Assembly: GCA_934119965.1 (NCBI GenBank)
Contig: CAKOTA010000001.1
Coordinates: 73,049-137,048, forward strand
Length of the DNA stretch: 64,000 nucleotides
DNA from: an uncultured Bacilli bacterium
Lineage (GTDB): Bacteria > Bacillota_I > Bacilli_A > RF39 > UBA660
Direction of reading: 5' to 3'
The position numbers were made by a program, and so were the translations under genes. Positions 33,696 to 41,974 of the stretch are shown in pieces. Each line of letters starts with the position of its first letter. The first letter of the stretch is position 1. The notes beneath the pieces are model-generated. The model had not been told where the DNA came from. It searched no databases and was given only the letters and a program-made list of their open reading frames with translations.

Positions 33696-34202
33696 ATGGA
33701 TTTAAGAGACATAAAAGAGTTTTTAAAAGATGTATCAAAATATATTATTATAGCTTTGATTGTATTTTTAATAGTTGTTTATGTTGTTTCTTTTGAACAA
33801 GTAATCGGTCCCTCAATGGAACCAACTTTGAAAGAAGAAAACATTATAGTTGTTGATAAATTAAGTTATAAATTTCGAAAAATTAAAAGGAATGAAATAA
33901 TTATATTCAAATATGATGAAAAATATTTAATAAAGAGAGTAATTGGTCTACCAGGCGAAACAATTGAATATAAAAATAATATACTATATATAGATAATGA
34001 GGCTTACGAAGAAACTTTTTTGTCAAATGTTACTACTGAAGACTATAATACTGGTCTAATTCCTAAAAACAAATATTTTGTATTAGGAGATAATCGTGAA
34101 AACTCTTTAGATGGAAATGATTTTGGTTTAATCGATGAGAAAGATATTATTGGTAAAGCTTGGTTTATAGTATGGCCGTTAGGTAAATTTAAAGGTATAT
34201 AA
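33696..34202 (+). CDS. lepB: Signal peptidase I (bacterial type)
   Basis: A 168-residue membrane serine protease that removes signal peptides on the outer face. One N-terminal helix is at residues 13-32 (YIIIALIVFLIVVYVVSF). The catalytic Ser is in GPSMEPTL near residue 39, and the catalytic Lys in LIKRVIGLPGETIEY near residue 79. The GDNRENSLDGNDFGLI box is near residue 130. It uses the bacterial Ser-Lys dyad, unlike the Ser-His enzyme at 44275. The start follows AAAGGACAATCT. It has no strong promoter of its own that I can see. Confidence 0.96.
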   Translation: MDLRDIKEFLKDVSKYIIIALIVFLIVVYVVSFEQVIGPSMEPTLKEENIIVVDKLSYKFRKIKRNEIIIFKYDEKYLIKRVIGLPGETIEYKNNILYIDNEAYEETFLSNVTTEDYNTGLIPKNKYFVLGDNRENSLDGNDFGLIDEKDIIGKAWFIVWPLGKFKGI

Positions 34203-34213
34203 AAGGGGGAATT

Positions 34214-34486
34214 ATGAAAAATACCAACAAAAAAAGTAAACTAATATTTAATATAATATTTTGGATTGTAATAATTGTTTTAGCATTTATTTGGATTACC
34301 GATTATACAAGAACAAAAGACAATAAAGAACCTAAATTTTGTTTGTCAAAACAAACTCATAAATTTGATGATGGAAAAGTAACTGAATGTATTGGATTAG
34401 GATATAAAATCTATAAATATGATAGAAGCACAATAACAAAAGGAATTGAATTTGGACCATTTTTTATGCAAATGCGTGATAACTAA
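34214..34486 (+). CDS. Conserved small membrane protein
   Basis: A 90-residue protein with one membrane helix at residues 10-29 (IFNIIFWIVIIVLAFIWI) and an outer domain of about 60 residues. Conserved-looking features are FCLSKQTHKFDDGKVTECIGLGYKIYKYDR and ITKGIEFGPFF, a pattern I recall from uncharacterised Firmicute proteins, with two Cys that could pair outside the cell. It starts 12 bases after lepB with a GGGG ribosome binding site, so it is in the same transcript. Function unknown. Confidence 0.8.
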   Translation: MKNTNKKSKLIFNIIFWIVIIVLAFIWITDYTRTKDNKEPKFCLSKQTHKFDDGKVTECIGLGYKIYKYDRSTITKGIEFGPFFMQMRDN

Positions 34487-34487
34487 G

Positions 34488-34510
34488 AGCACTTAAAGTG
34501 CTTTTTTTTA
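34488..34510 (+). terminator. Intrinsic terminator after lepB operon
   Basis: AGCACT / AGTGCT stem with a short loop and a run of eight T. Confidence 0.85.
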
Positions 34511-34543
34511 TGTATTTACATATTATATAATCGGGAGGAAAAT

Positions 34544-37090
34544 ATGGATAAGAAAAAATTATTTGCAATCGTTCTTTTCTTTTTAATGGGATTTTTTATG
34601 TTTACCAATGCTAATCCATCAGATGGTACCAAAAAAATCAAAGAAGAACAAATAGATGATACAAGTAGCACAAAAGAAGAATTAATAAATGATACTAAAC
34701 AAAATACAGAACCAATTATAACTTTAAATGGTGGTAACATCGTCATTCGTCAATCTAATTTTAATTATGAGGAGTTAGGAGCAACTGCAATCGATAAAGA
34801 AGACGGAAACATTTCTGATAAAATTGTCATAACAGGAAAAGTAGAAAATAAAAAAGGAATATATAATATTAATTATGATGTTACCGATAGTGAAGGATTA
34901 AAAGCAAAAACAGTAACTAGAGAAGTAGAGGTAGTTGATATAAAAGATTTAGAAGAAGCTATTAATAATGGTAAAAAAAATATAAATGAAACAACTAAAA
35001 AAGAAATTAGCAAAGAACTAAAAAACTTATTAGAAAAATTGAATGAAGCTATTAAAGATGGAGAAAAAATAATCGAAAATAAAAATTCAAAACAAACAAC
35101 AATTGATGAAAAAGAAAAAGAAATAAAGAAAATACTTGAACAAATTAATAATTTAACATTTGAGGTTAGTTTTTATATTGATGATGAATTAGTCACTAAA
35201 ACAACTGTAAAATATAATGAATCAGTATCTGATGATTTTATTAACTTAATTTCAACATCTAAAGATGGTTATACTTTTTCCGGATGGAATGGTAACTATA
35301 AAAATGTAATGAAAAATGAAAAAATTAAAGGAACAAAAACTTTAATTAACTATGAATTAACTTATATTTTAGATAACAAAATAGTTAGTAAAACTAAATT
35401 TAATGCTGAAAACAATATTAATTTAGCTAAATATGATAAAAAGGGTTATAATTGTTCATCTTGGTATGAAAATGATACTGAAATATTAACAACGAATAAA
35501 ATTTACAGAAATATAACAGTATCAGCAACTTGTGAAGCTACTAATACTGATTATAAAGTTATAGTAAAAAAACAAAATATAAATAATGATGATTATACAT
35601 CTAATGAATATATATTAAAAGGCATAACAGACAGTAAAATTGATATTGAATCACTAAAATCAACTTATTTAGATGAAGGATTCACATATTTTAATCATAC
35701 AAAAAATAGTGAATTTGTATCAGCAACTAATCAAACTATAATTACATTGATTTATAATCGTAATTTATATGATTTATCTTATAAAAATGGCAATGAAATT
35801 ATTGGGTCTACAAAATATAAATATGGTACTGAAATTAATTTAACAAAAACTGTTTCTAAAAATGGATATACTTTTACTGGATGGAATTTAAACAATGAAA
35901 TTGTTACAAAAGTTACTATGAACACTAATATAGAATTAAAAGCAACATTTGATATAATAGAATACAATATCACTTATATAAATGATGGTAATCAAGTAGA
36001 AAATAAAACTACTTATACAATTGAAGACCAATTTGATTTTATTAGTCCAACAAAAGATGGCTATAATTTTATAGGTTGGTATTATGACAATATAAAAGTT
36101 GATGGTATAAGTTTAGGAAGTGTTGGTGATTTAACCCTAACTGCTGTTTACGAAATTCAAAAATTCAATGTATCTTTCTATAACGAAAATGAACTTATTA
36201 ATAATCAAAAAATAGAATATGGTAAATCAGCTATAGCACCTATAAATCCAACAAAGGAAAATTATACTTTTATTGGTTGGGATAAAGAATTTTCAAATGT
36301 CAAAAGTGATTTAAATATCTATGCATTATATAAAGCAAATCAAATTGGAATTCAAGTTTCGTTAAAACCTAATGCCCAATTACAATTTAAAAAGAATAGT
36401 AATGTTGATCTCAAAGATTATATTGATGTATATAAGGTGTATGCTGATAACACTAAAGAATTAACAACTGACTATACAACTAATTTATCAACTAACAAAG
36501 TTGTTGATCATAAAAAATTAATAATTACTCAAGATAAATTTACAAATGATGAATTAGAATATAGTGTTATTAATGAAGATGCATACCAAACAAAATTTGA
36601 AATAAATTATAAACAAAACGGATATCGTGAAACTTGGAATGGATTATGTATTTCTAATTGTAGTTCAAACTTTAATACAAGTTTTGTAAAAACAGATTAT
36701 TCATTATTAGAAATAATTGAACATTATGATGAATTTATCGAAATTAGTAGTGTTACTGCCTATTATGGCAATGAAAAAAAAGACTTAGCTATTAGTGATT
36801 CCGTTAGATGGACCCATCTAGGTTCAAGAAAGGGAATACTGAATGTAGTCTATAATCCAGTTTATATAGCAACCCTTGAAGAAACATATACAGAAGAAGT
36901 TTGTAAACCTTTTAGAGGTTGTCAAAATGCTCAAAAAATAAAAAAAGTAGATGTTATGGATGATAACAAAATAATTACAAAACTAGAAATTAAATATAAT
37001 CGAAAATTTAGTAATGGAACTAAAAACTATGTTGTTGTATTTTCTCTATCTAATGGAATATTTACAGCTATAGATGAATATGAAATATAA
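34544..37090 (+). CDS. Large secreted surface protein with Listeria-Bacteroides repeats
   Basis: An 848-residue secreted protein. A signal peptide or anchor helix spans residues 5-22. Residues 60-130 fit a DUF5011/HYR-type Ig-like domain (PIITLNGGNIVI ... VTDSEGLKAKTV). A Lys/Glu-rich helical spacer follows (130-200). Then there are about six Listeria-Bacteroides (Flg_new) repeats at 200-590, each ending in a 'DGYTFSGWN' or 'NYTFIGWD' type motif. The C-terminal 250 residues are a beta-rich unknown domain with two Cys pairs. There is no LPXTG or other sorting signal, so attachment is by the N-terminal helix or non-covalent. Likely role: adhesion. It has its own terminator. Confidence 0.88.
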   Translation: MDKKKLFAIVLFFLMGFFMFTNANPSDGTKKIKEEQIDDTSSTKEELINDTKQNTEPIITLNGGNIVIRQSNFNYEELGATAIDKEDGNISDKIVITGKVENKKGIYNINYDVTDSEGLKAKTVTREVEVVDIKDLEEAINNGKKNINETTKKEISKELKNLLEKLNEAIKDGEKIIENKNSKQTTIDEKEKEIKKILEQINNLTFEVSFYIDDELVTKTTVKYNESVSDDFINLISTSKDGYTFSGWNGNYKNVMKNEKIKGTKTLINYELTYILDNKIVSKTKFNAENNINLAKYDKKGYNCSSWYENDTEILTTNKIYRNITVSATCEATNTDYKVIVKKQNINNDDYTSNEYILKGITDSKIDIESLKSTYLDEGFTYFNHTKNSEFVSATNQTIITLIYNRNLYDLSYKNGNEIIGSTKYKYGTEINLTKTVSKNGYTFTGWNLNNEIVTKVTMNTNIELKATFDIIEYNITYINDGNQVENKTTYTIEDQFDFISPTKDGYNFIGWYYDNIKVDGISLGSVGDLTLTAVYEIQKFNVSFYNENELINNQKIEYGKSAIAPINPTKENYTFIGWDKEFSNVKSDLNIYALYKANQIGIQVSLKPNAQLQFKKNSNVDLKDYIDVYKVYADNTKELTTDYTTNLSTNKVVDHKKLIITQDKFTNDELEYSVINEDAYQTKFEINYKQNGYRETWNGLCISNCSSNFNTSFVKTDYSLLEIIEHYDEFIEISSVTAYYGNEKKDLAISDSVRWTHLGSRKGILNVVYNPVYIATLEETYTEEVCKPFRGCQNAQKIKKVDVMDDNKIITKLEIKYNRKFSNGTKNYVVVFSLSNGIFTAIDEYEI

Positions 37091-37112
37091 AGGAATTAAC
37101 TATTCCTTTTTT
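37089..37112 (+). terminator. Intrinsic terminator
   Basis: AAAGGAAT / ATTCCTTT with a 5-base loop and T tail, overlapping the stop codon. Confidence 0.8.
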
Positions 37113-37151
37113 CTAAATATTGTGTTAAAATTATAATGATAGGAGATTGCA

Positions 37152-37541
37152 ATGGCATATATTAAATATAAGGAATTGACCAAATATTTTAATTTTAATA
37201 AAGAATTAGAAGTTGATAATTTACCTAGTTATATTACTGATTACTTAGCTAATGAAGAATTAGTATATAAGGTATATAAAACTCTAAGAGATAAAGCAAT
37301 TTTTACCGATAAAAGAATGATATTATTTGATGTTGATTTAACAGGCATAAAGAAAAAAATACACATTATTCCATACAAATCAATATCAAGTGGAGCTATA
37401 TTATTTAAAGTTAATACTGCTGCTATCTTTTTATCATTTGATAGTGGATATCAAATGAGATTAAACTTTGTAAAATTAGATGCTGATGCTAAAACCGAAT
37501 TAAGAAAATTATATTCAATGATAATGAATAGTATAATGTAG
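37152..37541 (+). CDS. Bacterial PH-domain protein (YvbH-like)
   Basis: A 129-residue soluble protein that matches the bacterial pleckstrin-homology (bPH_1) family: EELVYKVYKTLRDKAIFTDKRMILFDV and IIPYKSISSGAILF near the middle are the family's signature strands ('T.kRli..d..g....k....ipy.sI'). The domain spans residues 35-125. Function in bacteria is unknown. It starts with AGGAGATTGCA before the ATG and precedes frr by 13 bases, in the same transcript. Confidence 0.85.
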   Translation: MAYIKYKELTKYFNFNKELEVDNLPSYITDYLANEELVYKVYKTLRDKAIFTDKRMILFDVDLTGIKKKIHIIPYKSISSGAILFKVNTAAIFLSFDSGYQMRLNFVKLDADAKTELRKLYSMIMNSIM

Positions 37542-37554
37542 GAGAGGGAAGAAT

Positions 37555-38097
37555 ATGGAAGAAATTTTATTAGAAACAGAAGAAAGAATGAATAGCGCAA
37601 TTGAAAATATGGAAAAAAGATTATTAAACATTAGAGCAGGTAGAGCTAATCCAGCAATATTAGATGGTGTAATGGTGGAATATTATGGAGTACCTACACC
37701 ATTAATTCAGTTAGCAACCATTTCAATACCTGAAGCTAGAATGTTACAAGTTAAACCATTTGATAGATCAAGTATTGGTGCTTTAGAAAAAGCTATATTT
37801 GAAGCTAATATTGGAATTACTCCAAATAATAATGGTGAAGTAATTATCTTAAATATTCCAGCTTTAACAGAAGAAACAAGAAGAGAATATGTTAAACAAG
37901 CTAAAGCTATTGCTGAAGAATGTAAAATAGCTTTAAGAAATATTAGACAAGATGCCAACAATGATATAAAAAAATTAGAAATAACTGAAGATGAAATTAA
38001 ATCAGGACAAGAAGAAGTTCAAGAATTAATCAATAAATTTAATAAAATTGTTGATGAAAAATTGAAAGTTAAAGAAACAGAATTAATGACTGTATAG
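37555..38097 (+). CDS. frr: Ribosome recycling factor
   Basis: A 180-residue factor that with EF-G splits the post-termination ribosome. The two-domain protein is complete: ENMEKRLLNIRAGRANPAILDGVMVEYYGVPTPLIQLA at the start, ISIPEARMLQVKPFDRSSIGALEKAI in the second domain, and the three-helix bundle RRNIRQDANNDIKKLE region at the end. Length is normal (185 in most species). The start follows AGGAGAGGGAAGAAT. pyrH, uppS and cdsA, the usual neighbours, are not adjacent. Confidence 0.97.
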   Translation: MEEILLETEERMNSAIENMEKRLLNIRAGRANPAILDGVMVEYYGVPTPLIQLATISIPEARMLQVKPFDRSSIGALEKAIFEANIGITPNNNGEVIILNIPALTEETRREYVKQAKAIAEECKIALRNIRQDANNDIKKLEITEDEIKSGQEEVQELINKFNKIVDEKLKVKETELMTV

Positions 38098-38135
38098 TAA
38101 GGAGATTTTATAGAATAGGAGACTAAAAATTATAT

Positions 38136-38161
38136 AAAAATGATAAATTATCATTTTTTTT
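38136..38161 (+). terminator. Intrinsic terminator after frr
   Basis: AAAAATGAT / ATCATTTTT with an AAATT loop and T tail. Confidence 0.8.
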
Positions 38162-38173
38162 AATAATTAAATA

Positions 38174-38182
38174 TGATATAAT
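38174..38182 (+). promoter_or_regulatory. Extended -10 element for nusB operon
   Basis: TGATATAAT lies 18 bases before the GTG start of nusB. Confidence 0.5.
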
Positions 38183-38200
38183 TGACTAAGGTGATTTAAA

Positions 38201-38602
38201 GTGGAACAACTTAATAGAAGCGAATTAAGAAAAAAAATAATGACAATATTATATCAAATAAGTGTATATTCAAGTAATAATATGAAATATGATGTTAACG
38301 ATGTAATAAAAGAAGTAATGGAAGTTGATAGTGAATTTGTTAAAGAAGTAGTATATGGAGTAATAACATATGAAAAAGAAATTAATTCTTTAGCAAACAA
38401 TTATTTAGATGATTGGACAATAGATCGATTAGGACATACTGATAAAGCAATATTACAAATGGCAATATATGAACTTATGTATACAGATACACCTGATATA
38501 GTATGTATAAATGAAGCAATAGAACTTGCTAAAATATATAGTGATGACAGTGTAAGAAAAATGATAAATGGAGTATTAGATAAAATATACCATAACAAGT
38601 AG
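38201..38602 (+). CDS. nusB: Transcription antitermination protein NusB
   Basis: A 133-residue RNA-binding protein that with NusE (S10) binds boxA to prevent early termination in rRNA operons. It has the all-helical NusB layout with RSELRKKIMTILYQI at the start (the usual RR.AR..A.Q.LY region is modified), then WTIDRLGHTDKAILQMAIYEL near residue 68 and DTPDIVCINEAIELAKIY near residue 90, which are the most conserved parts. The GTG start follows AAGGTGATTTAAA. It forms an operon with xseA and xseB. Confidence 0.95.
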   Translation: MEQLNRSELRKKIMTILYQISVYSSNNMKYDVNDVIKEVMEVDSEFVKEVVYGVITYEKEINSLANNYLDDWTIDRLGHTDKAILQMAIYELMYTDTPDIVCINEAIELAKIYSDDSVRKMINGVLDKIYHNK

Positions 38603-38611
38603 GTGATTAGT

Positions 38612-39874
38612 ATGAATGACAAATATTTAACAGTTACAGCTGTAACTCGTTATATAAAACATAAAATTGAAAGTGATACAAACCTTAGAAAAATATATAT
38701 GAAAGGTGAAATTTCCAATTTTAAAGCTCATTCATCTGGTCATTTTTATTTTTCAATAAAAGATGAAAATAGTGTAATTAAAGCAATAATGTTTAGTAGC
38801 AATGCTAAAAAATTAGGCTTTATTCCAACTGAAGGAATGAAAATATTAGTAACAGGAACGATTAGTTTATACGAAGCAACTGGAAACTATCAAATATATG
38901 TTGATGAATTAATCGAAGATGGAGTTGGTAATTTATATATTGCTTTTGAAAAATTAAAAGAAAAATTATCAAAAGAAGGATTGTTTGATTTAAAATATAA
39001 AAAACAAATTCCTAAATATCCAACTAAAATAGGAATAGTTACTGCCTCAACTGGAGCAGCTATAAGAGACATTTTGTCAACTATTAAAAGAAGATATCCA
39101 ATATGTGAAAATTACCTTTTTCCTTGTTTAGTTCAAGGTGATACAGCACCAATAGATATCGTAAAAAAATTAAATCAAGCTGAAGAGTTTGGTGTAGATG
39201 TTATTATCGTTGGCCGTGGTGGTGGATCATTTGAAGATATGAATTGTTTTAATGATGAAAATGTTGCTCGAACTGTATTTAAAATGCAAACACCAGTAAT
39301 AAGTGCGGTTGGTCATGAAGTTGATTACACAATAATTGATTTTGTAGCTGATTTAAGGGCTCCAACACCAACAGGAGCTGCAGAAATGGCTGTACCTAAT
39401 TTATTTGATTTATATAATTTATTAAAACAATATAATATAAGATTAAATGAAGTAGTTTTAAAAAATATTAATTATAAAAAACTAGTAATGGATAAAATAA
39501 AAACATCGTTTGTAATTAAAAATCCGATGTTAATGTTTAATACAAAAAAACAAGATTTAGATGTAAAAATAGAAAAAATTAATAATATTTTAAAAGAAAA
39601 AATTAATTCAAAAAAAGAAAAAATTAATTTAATTAAAAATAGTTATGTAATAAAAAATCCAGAAATAATTTATAAAAATAAAAAACAAAATTTTATAAGA
39701 TTAATTGAAAAAATTGAGATATTAAATCCGATGTCTATATTAAAAAGAGGATATACAATTACTTATGTAAATGATAAAGTAATTAAAAGTGCCCAAGAAG
39801 TTAATATTAATGATTTGGTTAAAATTAATTATTATGATGGATATATAGAAGCGAAAGTTGAAAAGAAAGGATAA
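38612..39874 (+). CDS. xseA: Exodeoxyribonuclease VII large subunit
   Basis: A 420-residue catalytic subunit that with XseB degrades single-stranded DNA to acid-soluble oligonucleotides. The OB-fold reads LTVTAVTRYIKHKIESD and KGEISNFKAHSSGHFYFSIKD. The nuclease core has GIVTASTGAAIRDI near residue 140, VDVIIVGRGGGSFEDM near 195 and SAVGHEVDYTIIDFVADLRAPTPTGAAE near 225. A coiled coil fills 260-360. The GTG at 38603 is inside the ribosome binding site; the ATG at 38612 is used. xseB starts five bases after the stop. Confidence 0.97.
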   Translation: MNDKYLTVTAVTRYIKHKIESDTNLRKIYMKGEISNFKAHSSGHFYFSIKDENSVIKAIMFSSNAKKLGFIPTEGMKILVTGTISLYEATGNYQIYVDELIEDGVGNLYIAFEKLKEKLSKEGLFDLKYKKQIPKYPTKIGIVTASTGAAIRDILSTIKRRYPICENYLFPCLVQGDTAPIDIVKKLNQAEEFGVDVIIVGRGGGSFEDMNCFNDENVARTVFKMQTPVISAVGHEVDYTIIDFVADLRAPTPTGAAEMAVPNLFDLYNLLKQYNIRLNEVVLKNINYKKLVMDKIKTSFVIKNPMLMFNTKKQDLDVKIEKINNILKEKINSKKEKINLIKNSYVIKNPEIIYKNKKQNFIRLIEKIEILNPMSILKRGYTITYVNDKVIKSAQEVNINDLVKINYYDGYIEAKVEKKG

Positions 39875-39878
39875 TATT

Positions 39879-40097
39879 ATGGAAAAGAAAAAATTTGAGG
39901 ATAAAATATCAGAATTAGATACTATAATTAATGAATTAGAAAATGGTGAAATTGATTTAGATGATTCGATAAATAAATATACTAAAGCTATGAAATTAAT
40001 TAAAGAATGTGATGAAGAACTAAAAAATGTTGAAGAAAAAGTAAATAAAATAGTATTAGAAAATAATGAAACAAAAGAATTTGAAGTCAAAGAATAA
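39879..40097 (+). CDS. xseB: Exodeoxyribonuclease VII small subunit
   Basis: A 72-residue helical protein that binds the coiled coil of XseA. The family pattern is present: KFEDKISELDTIINELENGEIDLDDSINKYTKAMKLIKEC. Two helices separated by the 'GEIDLDDSI' turn are typical. The start is the ATG at 39879 after AAAGGATAATATT. Length is normal. It is the last gene of the nusB operon. Confidence 0.95.
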   Translation: MEKKKFEDKISELDTIINELENGEIDLDDSINKYTKAMKLIKECDEELKNVEEKVNKIVLENNETKEFEVKE

Positions 40098-40110
40098 TTT
40101 GACTTTTTTT
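40084..40110 (+). terminator. Intrinsic terminator of nusB-xseA-xseB
   Basis: AAGTCAAA / TTTGACTT with a 6-base loop and T tail; the stop codon is in the loop. Confidence 0.85.
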
Positions 40111-40145
40111 GATGAAAAAAGTATTATATTTACTGGTGATTTTAA

Positions 40146-40892
40146 ATGGAAACAATTAATATCCGTTATTTAGACTATAATCATAATGCCATTTGTAGTT
40201 CTGAGGCAATGTTATATAATTCTTCGCTTGGTCTTTTTAAACGTTTTAATATAAATACTCCAATGCATATAAAAGAAAATAAAAAAAGAAAACTATTAGA
40301 ACTAGAAAAAATTACTATATTGAAACAATATTATAACGAAATAATTTGTTTAGTAAACAATTATACTGATGAATATTTAGCAGGATATGTTATCAAACCA
40401 AGTAATGGATATCCGTTAGATGAAACCTTTTTACTTCCAGAAGAAAAAATAAAAATATTAAAAAGATTAAAAGAAATAATTTCACTTTTTGAGAAAAATG
40501 GAGTTATATATGAAGATATTCATTTTGATAATATTTATTATGATGAAAAAAGTGATAAATTAGAACTCATTGATATTGATAATATAGAAATTAATGGTTA
40601 TAAAAAAGATTTGGAATCATTTTTAACTAGAAAATATTATATGTATGGCGGCAAAAATGCAAAAAACGCTCGAATATTTAATTTTAATTTAATTACATAT
40701 ATGTATTTAACAAATAATTTTTCTAGCTATAATATAAGAGATTTAATAAAAAGTTTTAATAAAGATGTAAGTAAAATAAAAAACAAAAAAATTTGCAAAA
40801 TTTTTAATAAATTATTAACTGCTGAGATTAATAGTGAATGTGACAATATATATTTAATTGATATGATAGATGAAAAAATACTTAGAAAATAG
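40146..40892 (+). CDS. Divergent protein-kinase-fold protein
   Basis: A 248-residue protein with the catalytic half of a kinase-like fold: GVIYEDIHFDNIYYD near residues 118-132 fits the catalytic loop (Asp and Asn), and LIDIDNIEING near 140 fits the metal-binding DFG-type loop, here DID. The upstream ATP-binding lobe is poorly conserved: FKRFNINTP is the only candidate for the strand carrying the Lys, and no glycine-rich loop is visible. It could be an aminoglycoside-phosphotransferase-like or lipopolysaccharide-kinase-like small-molecule kinase, or an inactive relative. It lies between xseB and spoIVB on a separate transcript. Confidence 0.7.
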   Translation: METINIRYLDYNHNAICSSEAMLYNSSLGLFKRFNINTPMHIKENKKRKLLELEKITILKQYYNEIICLVNNYTDEYLAGYVIKPSNGYPLDETFLLPEEKIKILKRLKEIISLFEKNGVIYEDIHFDNIYYDEKSDKLELIDIDNIEINGYKKDLESFLTRKYYMYGGKNAKNARIFNFNLITYMYLTNNFSSYNIRDLIKSFNKDVSKIKNKKICKIFNKLLTAEINSECDNIYLIDMIDEKILRK

Positions 40893-40901
40893 TATTTTTT
40901 T
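40874..40901 (+). terminator. Intrinsic terminator of the kinase-like gene
   Basis: AAAAATACT / AGTATTTTT with an 8-base loop and T tail, overlapping the end of the gene. Confidence 0.7.
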
Positions 40902-40955
40902 AATATTCTATTTAATAATAATAATGTAGTCTGTATTTAAAAGGAGACGATGTAT

Positions 40956-41930
40956 ATGTTTTTTAAAAAAATAAAAAAACCATTGTCAATTCTTCTTTTA
41001 ACTATTTTTATTATGCCAATAAACATACTTGCTTATTCTGATTACATAATTCCAGGTGGCGAAAATATTGGTATAGAAGTTAAAACAAATGGAGTATTAG
41101 TTGTTGGAGTTTATGAAATAGATGGAAAATATCCGTCAGTTGAATCAGGTTTAAAAATTGGTGACACAATTATTAAAGTAGATGGCAAAAAAATTTCATC
41201 AATAAGTGAATTAGGTTCTTCATTAAATAAATCAGAACTACCAATATCATATCTAAGAAATAATAAAGAATATGATACAACTCTAAAATTAGTTAATGTT
41301 AATGGTGAATATAAAACTGGATTATATGTTAAAGATACAGTAACTGGAGTCGGAACATTAAGTTTTATTGATCCAAATACGAAACTATATGGGGCATTAG
41401 GTCATGAAATAATAGAATCTAGTACTGGTGTTATGTTAGAAACTAATAATGGTAGTATATTTGAGTCGACCGTTTTAAATGTCGAAAGAAGTGAAAATGG
41501 TAATCCAGGTAGTAAAATAGCTGATTTAAAATTAGAAAATAAAAAAGGAACTATATTTGAAAATACTAATAAAGGAATATTTGGAAAATATACAAGTAGT
41601 TTACCAGACAAAAAGCAATATAAGGTAGCAACTCCTAATGAAATTAAAACAGGAGCAGCTAAAATATATACTGTTCTAAATGGAAATGAAATAAAAGAGT
41701 ATTCAATAAATATAATTAAAATAAACAAAAATGATACCAAAAATATTCTATTTGAAATAACAGATAACGAATTATTAAATAGAACTGGAGGAATTATACA
41801 AGGAATGAGTGGTTCCCCAATTATTCAAGGTGAAAATATAATTGGTGCAGTTACCCATGTTGTAGTTGATAATCCTACTAGAGGATATGGTATATTTATT
41901 ACAAAAATGTTAGAAGAAGCAGAAAATTAG
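40956..41930 (+). CDS. spoIVB: SpoIVB serine peptidase
   Basis: A 324-residue membrane-anchored protease. In Bacillus it is made in the forespore and cuts SpoIVFA to activate sigma-K processing across the membrane. A signal/anchor helix spans residues 8-26. A PDZ domain at about 40-110 contains the GLKIGDTIIKVDGKKI segment. The S55 peptidase domain has the catalytic His in YGALGHEIIE near 150 and the catalytic Ser in IQGMSGSPIIQ near 283. The ATG at 40956, nine bases from AAGGAG, is preferred over 40950. spo0A, the normal next gene, is absent here. Confidence 0.95.
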   Translation: MFFKKIKKPLSILLLTIFIMPINILAYSDYIIPGGENIGIEVKTNGVLVVGVYEIDGKYPSVESGLKIGDTIIKVDGKKISSISELGSSLNKSELPISYLRNNKEYDTTLKLVNVNGEYKTGLYVKDTVTGVGTLSFIDPNTKLYGALGHEIIESSTGVMLETNNGSIFESTVLNVERSENGNPGSKIADLKLENKKGTIFENTNKGIFGKYTSSLPDKKQYKVATPNEIKTGAAKIYTVLNGNEIKEYSINIIKINKNDTKNILFEITDNELLNRTGGIIQGMSGSPIIQGENIIGAVTHVVVDNPTRGYGIFITKMLEEAEN

Positions 41931-41951
41931 AGACTTATTAGTCTCTTTTTT
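41929..41951 (+). terminator. Intrinsic terminator of spoIVB
   Basis: AGAGACT / AGTCTCT with a TATT loop and a T6 tail. Confidence 0.85.
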
Positions 41952-41959
41952 GATATAAT
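41951..41959 (+). promoter_or_regulatory. Extended -10 element
   Basis: TGATATAAT begins in the T tail of the spoIVB terminator and lies 16 bases before the radical SAM gene. Confidence 0.5.
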
Positions 41960-41974
41960 TAGTATGGTGATAAA

